This document shows, one piece after another, positions 1 through 7,700 of a stretch of DNA of 64,000 nucleotides (its first letter is position 1; each line of letters opens with the position of its first letter). The DNA comes from Oscillatoria nigro-viridis PCC 7112 (GTDB lineage Bacteria > Cyanobacteriota > Cyanobacteriia > Cyanobacteriales > Microcoleaceae). Below the pieces are notes generated by a model that saw nothing but the letters and a program-made list of their open reading frames with translations, was not told the origin of the DNA and did not search any database. The position numbers and the translations under genes were made by a program. The DNA lies in assembly GCF_000317475.1 (NCBI RefSeq), contig NC_019729.1, positions 6,855,445 to 6,919,444 of the forward strand, written 5' to 3'.

Positions 1-65
1 CTCTGGTAATCTTCAACATTTGAGTCAATAAAAACTAGAGTTGAAATAAGTTTTTGCTGTATCAT
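1..65 (-). CDS. DUF4347-domain protein, N-terminal fragment (runs off the left edge)
   Basis: Only the first 21 codons lie in the window. Reading leftwards from an ATG at 63-65 they give MIQQKLISTLVFIDSNVEDY and continue off the edge. The LVFIDSNVEDYQ stretch matches, from memory, the conserved start of DUF4347 domains, which open very large cyanobacterial surface proteins carrying calcium-binding and cadherin-like repeats. The AAGAGG about 7 bases upstream is a good ribosome-binding site and supports this start. The rest of the protein, and so its function, cannot be seen. The identification rests on about 12 residues. Confidence 0.65.
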   Translation of the reverse strand, partial: MIQQKLISTLVFIDSNVEDYQ

Positions 66-385
66 TATGCAACCTCTTTAATTGTTTAATTTTATAGATT
101 TCACTCAAATAGAACTTACAGCAGATTCCACGTTTATGAAGTACCCCCGCCTATCGTTCTATCCCCGTAGGGACAAGGCATTTCCCATTAGTGTCAACTT
201 AAGCTCAAACCCAGTCAGAGACTGCTGTTTGACTATTAAATCTCCATCCCCACTAGCCCCCCTTAAGAAGGGGGGATAAGAGTCTTATCAAAGTCCCCCA
301 ACAACCAGGGGGATTTAGGGGGATCGAGATATGTGCAACTTCACATTAAATTGGTATTACGATTGCTTTGTTCCTCGCAATGACA
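66..385. repeat. Intergenic region with a C-run/G-run repeat
   Basis: This 320-bp spacer has no convincing gene; a 65-codon open frame at 82-279 reads through repeat sequence. Around 250-330 runs of C and G face each other (CCCCCCTTAAGAAGGGGGG, then CCCCCA...AGGGGGATTTAGGGGGATC). Cyanobacterial spacers often carry this kind of repeat. A related copy lies inside the kinase gene at about 6518-6580, where it is translated. Confidence 0.6.
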
Positions 386-3300
386 TTACCAAGGACTTCC
401 AATCATCGTAAAGCCCGACCAATAATAAGGATGGGAAAGGTTTTCATTACCTAGTTTAGCTAACTCGGGCGGCAATTTTAACTCCTTATTTGAGTTTGAC
501 AAAATTAAACGACCATTTTCAATGCGAACTTGACCTTTGAGCATGGCAATTTGAGCCTGCCGCAAGGCTTCGGCTTTAATAGGCGCGACTTTTAACCGAT
601 CGTAAAATTCAGCCATTAACCCTAAAGTACCTTCATCGCTGACGTACCAAAGACTCGCCAAAACGGACTTCACCCCCGCTTGCACAGCTAACCCCGCAAA
701 ACCTAATTCGGTGTCATCATCACCCACAGCAGTTCTGCAAGCGCTCAACACCAATAGCTCAACTTTAGGTGGCTGATTCCAGCCTAGTTCGCGCACGCGA
801 TCGAGTGTTAACCTTCTATCTGATAACTGAATATAAGAATTGCTCGGTGCTCCTGGCTTAAATTCTCCGTGAGTGGCGAGGTGAATAATCCGAAAGGCTT
901 GGGCCGTACGTTGCGACCTAAGATTGTTGAGAGTAAAGGTTTGGTTGAGGAAGGATTCGCCTTTCCATTCGGAGGCAATAGCATTAAGTTCAGCAGGCAC
1001 TGCTGGCAATGGTTGGTTATTGGTAAATTGCGAGGCTCCCATTGCTAATACTTCCGCATTTTTAACACTTGCATAGCTAGTATCGGTTAAGTTGACGCTG
1101 GGAATGAGTCCGATGCTGTACTTTTCTACTAGAAATTGAGAACCGTCATGGAGGGCGGCTAAGGGGAGCGATCGCAACCCTGCATCCATACTAAAAACTA
1201 GCGTATCGATTCCCTGAGCTTTCAAATCAGCTTCCAAGGGCGCAATTATCCACTGGTAAAGTTGTTGGGATGCTGGCAAATAGCTCTCAGTATTGATGTT
1301 TCTGGGATTAAGGAGTTCATCCCTAAAATTGGCGGCGACTTGCATCAAAGTTTCGCGCCGGGCGGCGGGGATGCTTTTGTAAATTGGGATGCCTGTAGGG
1401 GGAACTACGATCAGGTCTAATTGTTCAGGGCGGGCTAAGGCGTAAATAATGGCTGGTTTTTTACCAGTTTGGCTGGCGATGACTCTAGTTCTTTGCTGTA
1501 TGGCCGTAAAAGATTGCAAATCCCGCCTGATTTCCTGGTTGACGTATGACCCCACTTGTTCGCTGTAGAAGATATCGATAAAGAAACTGGCTTGTGGGAT
1601 ATCGCCTCTATCGATTAGCCGTGTGATATCGCTGGGGCTAACTCTACTTAGAGGCGATGCCGTTTGGACAACTTCGCTTACCCAATCGGATCTGTAGTTA
1701 AAAAGAGATTCAATTCTATTAATGCTATTCAGATTGTCAGATTGAGAGAGTGCATTGGTAATTGAAATATCCGGTAATGTCGTTTGTTCTGATATTGGAG
1801 ATGGCGCGGGTTCCGGTGTTGGAGATGGTGGTGGTGTTGGAGATGGTGGTGGTATCGGAGATGGTGTCGGTTCCGGGGTTGGTGGTGGTGCCGGTTGTGG
1901 TATCGGAGATGGGGTTGGTTGTGGGGTTGGTGGTGGTGTCGGTTGTGGTGTCGGAGATGGGGTTGGTTGTGGGGTTGGTGGTGGTGTCGGTTGTGGTGTC
2001 GGAGATGGGGTTGGTTGTGGGGTTGGTGGTGGTGTCGGTTGTGGTGTCGGAGATGGGGTTGGTTGTGGGGTTGGAGATGGGGTCGGTTGTGGTGTCGGTT
2101 CCGGCGTTGGTTGTGGGGTTGGTGGTGGTGTCGGTTCCGGTGTCGGTTCCGGGGTTGGAGATGGTGTCGGTTCCGGTGTCGGTTCCGGTGTCGGTTCCGG
2201 TGTCGGTTCCGGTGTCGGTTCCGGTGTCGGTTCCGGTGTCGGTTCCGGCGTTGGTGTCGGTTCCGGCGTTGGTGTCGGTTCCGGCGTTGGAGATGGCGCG
2301 GAAGTAACGATCGCAATATTGCCCTGAGTGTAACTGCTAGGCGGCACCGGCACCGCAAACTCTGGCGAAATAGTCTCGGAACCTGATGTAATCGCTCCCG
2401 CCGTCCCATTCGTTGTCGCATCGCCGACAATAAAAGGTGTAGTCGTGCTCCCCGCGTGGCGAAGAGTAATCGCGCCGCCACCCGTGCCATTAGCGCTGGA
2501 AATGCTCGCATTTACACCGTTACTATCTGTAAAAGTGCCGCTGACTGTGAGAAGATTGCCAGCCGTGAGGTCAATACTGCCGCCAGTGGACTGGAGAGTG
2601 CCTGTAACGGCGATGTCGCTAGCAGCATTGAGGGTAATATTACCCCCAGAAGTGGCGATCGCATCCAGCGCAATGTCCCCTCCCGACTCCAAAATCACAG
2701 GCCCGCCTGCTGTCGAAATCGCTCCCACTCCGATGCTATTGCCCGAAGCAACACCCCCAGAAGCAAAAAACGTCTCCCCTGCAGTGACATTGGGCGGTAC
2801 ATTCGCAGCATTCGCCAGAGTCGAAACGCCCGATCGCAGAATTAAAGCTGCACTACCTGAAAGCACCGCCGCATCTGGATCGGCAGAACCTGACAAAGTA
2901 GTATCTGGCCCAGTGATACTAATATCTCCCGCCGCGATCGCGCCTTTTGCTTCTACCTTAAGTGAGGTTCCAGTATAATCCCCAAATCTCACATCTCCCT
3001 CGGAGCTAATAATCGGGTCGTACAAACTCACAAAACTGCCGCCGCTGCCAGCCAATGTGAGAATACTTACATTACCTCCCGCAGTGAAGTGAGCATCACC
3101 GGAAACAGTGCCATTGCTCAATAATGTGATATCCCCGGAGGATTGGAATGCAGGGCTAGGGTAATTTAGGGCCAAGATATCAATATTTTGATTACCTTGT
3201 ATAGTCAGATTGCCGCCTGCGATCGCCCTGAAGGGATAACTGCCATCCCGCACGCGCACCGTATCTCCAGCCAACAGATACAAATTGTTCTCAGTAAGTA

Positions 3301-4258
3301 GCTGGCTTTCTACCAAAGTGAGATTACGTGCTGCCGAGAGTGTAGCATTCTGACTGTTAACAGTAGAACTAGCGATCGCCACATCCCCGCTTTCCACCCT
3401 CAAACCCGCCGTCAAAACCACTTCTCCAGCACCGTTAACGGAGATACCAGTAGCAGAGTTCCCACCTGCGCCCGCAAGCAATTGCGGAAGAGACAAAGGC
3501 AGAGACAATTGCCCATTCTGTGCCAAAAATCCCCCTTCAACAACCCCAATTTCTAAACTCAATAAATGTCCTTCTTGACTAAGCCGAATAGCATTTTTAC
3601 CGGGGACAGCAGCGACAATAATATTACCTTGGGGAGCATTCAGGGAACCAGTGCTGATGACAGTACCGCCAATTAAAGTTATACTTTGTCCCGGCAAAAC
3701 AGCTAAATTACCTGCATTAATAATACTTCCCGGTTGGCTGAGATTAAAGTAAAAAGTGTTCGGATTTCCTATCAGCGTACTGTAATCGTTCGCTCCAGCC
3801 ACATTGAACAAACCGGAATCAAAACCGATGTTAGTAGCAGTAGTAGCCGTAAAAGCAGCCGGAAGATTCAAGCTAGCATTAGGGCCAAAAATAATGCCCG
3901 AAGGATTGATTAAAAACAGGTTGGAATTGCCGCCACTTACTTGAATTAAACCGTTAATAATAGAAGGATTGCCGCCTACTACCCGACCCAGAATGTTGCG
4001 AATGGCGGGATTAGAGATAAAATTAGCAATCTGCCCTTCGCTAAGCCCAAACTGTTGAAAACTGTGGAAAAGATTCGCTCCATCTCTAGAAGTTTTGCCG
4101 CCTGTAATATTCAAGCGATCGCCGCTAGGCGTGACAGTAGTGCCAGTGTCATTAGGTGCGGGAACAATGGGTTGTGCTTGTACCACCGCTGTACTCAAAA
4201 TAGTGGCTGCGATCGCTAGCATTGCAGCACCCTGTATAGAAAAGAAGGCTAGTTTCAT
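386..4258 (-). CDS. Secreted TPS-domain / PT-repeat / CHAT-domain protein
   Basis: The protein has about 1290 residues. The ATG at 4258 is preferred because it opens directly on a signal peptide (MKLAFFSIQGAAMLA... up to VVQA); the frame extends to a TTG at 4291. After the signal comes a haemagglutinin-type TPS secretion domain, with motifs NLFLINPSGIIFGPNA and FQQFGLSEGQIANF, followed by beta-helix-like repeats. Residues about 650-820 are a linker of PTPEP, PTPQP and PTPSP units. The C-terminal 290 residues are a CHAT domain with the caspase-like dyad: His in LATHGEF (about residue 1128) and Cys in LVLSACRTA (about 1173). TPS proteins normally leave the cell through a TpsB partner, none of which is encoded here. 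CHAT proteins are caspase/separase-fold proteases; the target is unknown. The linker DNA at about 1800-2300 is an imperfect 6-12-bp tandem repeat and should vary in length. Confidence 0.88.
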   Translation of the reverse strand: MKLAFFSIQGAAMLAIAATILSTAVVQAQPIVPAPNDTGTTVTPSGDRLNITGGKTSRDGANLFHSFQQFGLSEGQIANFISNPAIRNILGRVVGGNPSIINGLIQVSGGNSNLFLINPSGIIFGPNASLNLPAAFTATTATNIGFDSGLFNVAGANDYSTLIGNPNTFYFNLSQPGSIINAGNLAVLPGQSITLIGGTVISTGSLNAPQGNIIVAAVPGKNAIRLSQEGHLLSLEIGVVEGGFLAQNGQLSLPLSLPQLLAGAGGNSATGISVNGAGEVVLTAGLRVESGDVAIASSTVNSQNATLSAARNLTLVESQLLTENNLYLLAGDTVRVRDGSYPFRAIAGGNLTIQGNQNIDILALNYPSPAFQSSGDITLLSNGTVSGDAHFTAGGNVSILTLAGSGGSFVSLYDPIISSEGDVRFGDYTGTSLKVEAKGAIAAGDISITGPDTTLSGSADPDAAVLSGSAALILRSGVSTLANAANVPPNVTAGETFFASGGVASGNSIGVGAISTAGGPVILESGGDIALDAIATSGGNITLNAASDIAVTGTLQSTGGSIDLTAGNLLTVSGTFTDSNGVNASISSANGTGGGAITLRHAGSTTTPFIVGDATTNGTAGAITSGSETISPEFAVPVPPSSYTQGNIAIVTSAPSPTPEPTPTPEPTPTPEPTPEPTPEPTPEPTPEPTPEPTPEPTPSPTPEPTPEPTPPPTPQPTPEPTPQPTPSPTPQPTPSPTPQPTPPPTPQPTPSPTPQPTPPPTPQPTPSPTPQPTPPPTPQPTPSPIPQPAPPPTPEPTPSPIPPPSPTPPPSPTPEPAPSPISEQTTLPDISITNALSQSDNLNSINRIESLFNYRSDWVSEVVQTASPLSRVSPSDITRLIDRGDIPQASFFIDIFYSEQVGSYVNQEIRRDLQSFTAIQQRTRVIASQTGKKPAIIYALARPEQLDLIVVPPTGIPIYKSIPAARRETLMQVAANFRDELLNPRNINTESYLPASQQLYQWIIAPLEADLKAQGIDTLVFSMDAGLRSLPLAALHDGSQFLVEKYSIGLIPSVNLTDTSYASVKNAEVLAMGASQFTNNQPLPAVPAELNAIASEWKGESFLNQTFTLNNLRSQRTAQAFRIIHLATHGEFKPGAPSNSYIQLSDRRLTLDRVRELGWNQPPKVELLVLSACRTAVGDDDTELGFAGLAVQAGVKSVLASLWYVSDEGTLGLMAEFYDRLKVAPIKAEALRQAQIAMLKGQVRIENGRLILSNSNKELKLPPELAKLGNENLSHPYYWSGFTMIGSPW

Positions 4259-4787
4259 TAGCTTTGGGCTGGCAGAGCACGTATCGGACAATTATAACTT
4301 TAAGGTATTGGCTGCTCAGTGCGGTCAACTGCGGCGTAGACTTAGCGATTAAGAACGTCGTCACCATCAGGGCGGTTGCTATACCTGAAACCTAAATTCT
4401 GCACCCTAAAATGTCACGATCGATTTTTACTTATTTTTAGCGGGCAATAAAGCTATAATTTAGAGATTTATACCGTAGATTGACCGATCAAAAACGTTTT
4501 AAAGCCATAATTTATTACTTTTAAAATAGAGTTTTCTGCGTGATTATGCTGTGTCACACCCCAGGCTGCGTCATGTGGGCTGGAAATCACAGCAAAAGTG
4601 CGATCGACTGTTGATGCACCCTACAAACTAGGCGATCGAAATCGGGGCTACCACAAAGTATTTGCAGCCTGTTCCCGAAAAACTCAACATTTGTTAACAA
4701 ATCCCATTTTGTCCTTTATAACGCGCTATTCTATACACAAAGCTGGTGCGTTTTGACTTAGCTTTAATTTTTACACTAAAAATCAAT
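4259..4787. other. Divergent promoter region between the CHAT gene and the kinase gene
   Basis: About 530 bp separate the two divergent start codons, so both promoters should lie here. The region is AT-rich with several GATCG-type sites. I see no open frame with a believable start, no strong hairpin and no repeat. Confidence 0.5.
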
Positions 4788-7700
4788 ATGCTCTCGATTC
4801 CAGGCGTTGCGGTTGTGGCGGTTCTTTACGAAAGTGTCAACTCTCTGGTTTACCGGGCGATTCGGGAAGCAGATAAAAAGCCAATTATCCTCAAACTGCT
4901 CAAAGAAAGCTACCCCACACCTCAAGAATTGGTGCGCTACCGCACTGAATACCGCATCACCCAAGAGCTAAAAGAGCCGGGAGTCGTGCGGGTTTATGAC
5001 TTGCAAAAATACCAAAACAGCCTCGTGATGTTTGTGGAGGACTTTGGCGGCGAATCCTTGAAAGTTTGGATGCAGGAGCGGAAGTTTAGTCTCAAGGAGT
5101 TTCTGCAAATTGCGATCGCCACCACTGAAATTTTAGGGCAAATTCACAGCGCTAACATCATCCACAAAGATATTAACCCCTCCAATATTGTTTACAACCC
5201 GGAAACAGAACAATTAAAAATTATTGACTTTGGCATTTCCACTCAGCTAATCAGAGAAACACCGATACTGAAAAATCCCGGCATTCTGGAAGGAACCCTT
5301 GCTTACATCTCGCCGGAACAAACTGGCAGGATGAACCGCGCTCTCGATTACCGCACAGACTTTTACTCCCTCGGCGTTACCTTCTACGAGTTGCTGACAG
5401 GACAAGTTCCTTTTGATACAGAAGATGCTTTAGAGCTAGTTCACTGCCACATTGCCAGACAGCCTGTTCCCCCGCACGAAATCGAGCCAGTAATTCCCCT
5501 AATTGTCTCGCAAATTGTCAGTAAATTGATGGCAAAGAATGCGGAAAACCGCTATCAAACTGCCTTGGGACTCAAGCAGGATTTAGAAACTTGTCTTTTT
5601 CAATTGCAAGCAACGGCTAACATTGAGACGTTTGCCTTGGGCACGCGGGATCTTACCGACCGTTTCCTGATTCCCGAAAAACTCTACGGCAGGGAAACTG
5701 AAGTTTCTAATCTATTATCAGCCTTTGAACGAGTCAGTACAGGTAGCGCCGAAATGATTTTGGTAGCTGGCTTTTCTGGGATTGGTAAAACCGCAGTAGT
5801 GAACGAAGTCCACAAGCCAATCGCCAGACAGCGGGGCTATTTTATTAAAGGCAAATACGACCAATTTGGGCGCAATATTCCCTTCAGTGCATTTGTACAA
5901 GCATTTCGGGAATTGATGGGGCAACTATTATCAGAAAGTGACGCTCAATTACAAACCTGGAAGACCAATATTCTGACAGCATTGGGCGATAGCGGGCAAG
6001 TGCTGATTGAGGTGATTCCTGAGTTAGAACGCATCATTGGCGCTCAACCTCTAGCACTAGAATTATCCGGTATGGCTGCCCAAAATCGCTTTAATCTGCT
6101 GATGCAAAAGTTTGTGCAAGTATTGACTACTGTCGAACATCCCTTAGTGATATTTTTGGATGATTTGCAGTGGGCGGATGGCGCATCTTTAAAATTGCTA
6201 CAACTGTTGATGGAGGATACGGGACATCTCTTGGTATTGGGTGCTTATCGAGATAATGAAGTCTCACAATCTCATCCTTTTATGTTGACACTGGATGAGA
6301 TTGTGAAGTCGGGAGCCACGGTGAATACTATTACTCTGCAACCGTTGAGTTTAGCAGATCTCAATCAGTTGGTAGCAGATACGCTGATCTGCGATTTATC
6401 TTTTGCTCAACCCTTGACAGAATTGGTTTATGAAAAAACTAAAGGTAATCCCTTTTTCTCAACTCAATTCCTCAAGGCGTTGTATGAAGATGGGCTGATT
6501 ATTTTTGACCGCCCGGTGTCCCCCACCCCCCTTTCATCGCCCCTTACCAAGGGGGGACAGAGGGGGGTACAAGGGGGGTGGCAGTGCGATATTGCTCGAG
6601 TTACATTTGCCGAGGCCTCGGATGTGGTGGAGTTTATGGCGGTGCAATTGCAGAAGTTGCCGAAAGAAACTCAGAATGTTCTAAAATTGGCGGCTTGCAT
6701 TGGGGGGCAGTTTGATTTAGATACATTAGCATTAGTCAGCGAAGAAGTAGCCGAACCAACGGCATCAGTGCTATGGAAAGCTTTGCTTGAAGGAGTCATT
6801 TTAGTCAGTGCAGAAGGCTATAACTTCATTCAAGCAGATGCTCAATCCCCGCATCAGTCTGTTGCTAATCCAACTTATAAGTTTTTGCACGATCGCGTCC
6901 AGCAAGCGGCTTATTCATTGATTCCCGACGACCAAAAACAAGCCACTCATCTCAAAATTGGACGGTTACTGCTACAAAATTCCTCGGATATTGAAAGAGA
7001 AGAAAAACTCTTTGATATTGTGGGGCATTTGAATCAAGCAATTGAGTTAATCAATCAATTAAGCGAACGAGAAGCCTTAGCAAAACTCAACTTAGAAGCG
7101 GGAGGTAAGGCAAGAAGTTCTACCGCCTACGCAGCCGCCATGGTCTATCTGCAAACAGGGATTGAGCTACTGACAGCCAACTGCTGGCAAAGTCAGTATG
7201 AGTTGACCCTGAATCTCTATATTGCTGCCGCTGAAGCCGCCTATTTGAATGCTGACATTGAAGGCATGGAACACAAAGCAGCGCTGGTGTTGCAAGAAGC
7301 TAAGACGATTTTAGATCGAGTTAAAATTTACGAAATTTCAATCGCCGCCCAGACAGCCCAGGGCAAGATGTTGGAGGCGATCGCAGTGGGCAGAAATGCA
7401 CTCTTACAACTGGGGGTTGAATTCCCAACTGAACCTGACGAAGCTTTGATTAGTAAAGCGCTACAAACCCTGAAGAGTCAACTTCAGGGCAGACAAATTG
7501 AGGAACTGGTTGACCTACCTGTGATGACGAATTCCCAGACTCAGGCAGCTATGCAAATGTTAGGAATGTTACCGGGACCGATTTTCATGGGAAAGTCCGG
7601 TTTACTACCACTCCTTAGCTCCACGATGGTGAGTTTATCGCTATCCTTTGGGAATGCGCCCGCATCGACGGTGGGTTATGCGATGCACGGGATGGTGTTC

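Noticed and set aside
1755..2386. Three long plus-strand open frames rich in Gly/Val, Val/Ser or Trp/Cys/Arg, and a minus-strand His/Arg-rich frame
   Set aside because: They are alternate-frame readings of the PT-repeat DNA of the CHAT gene. The repeat period keeps several frames open at once.
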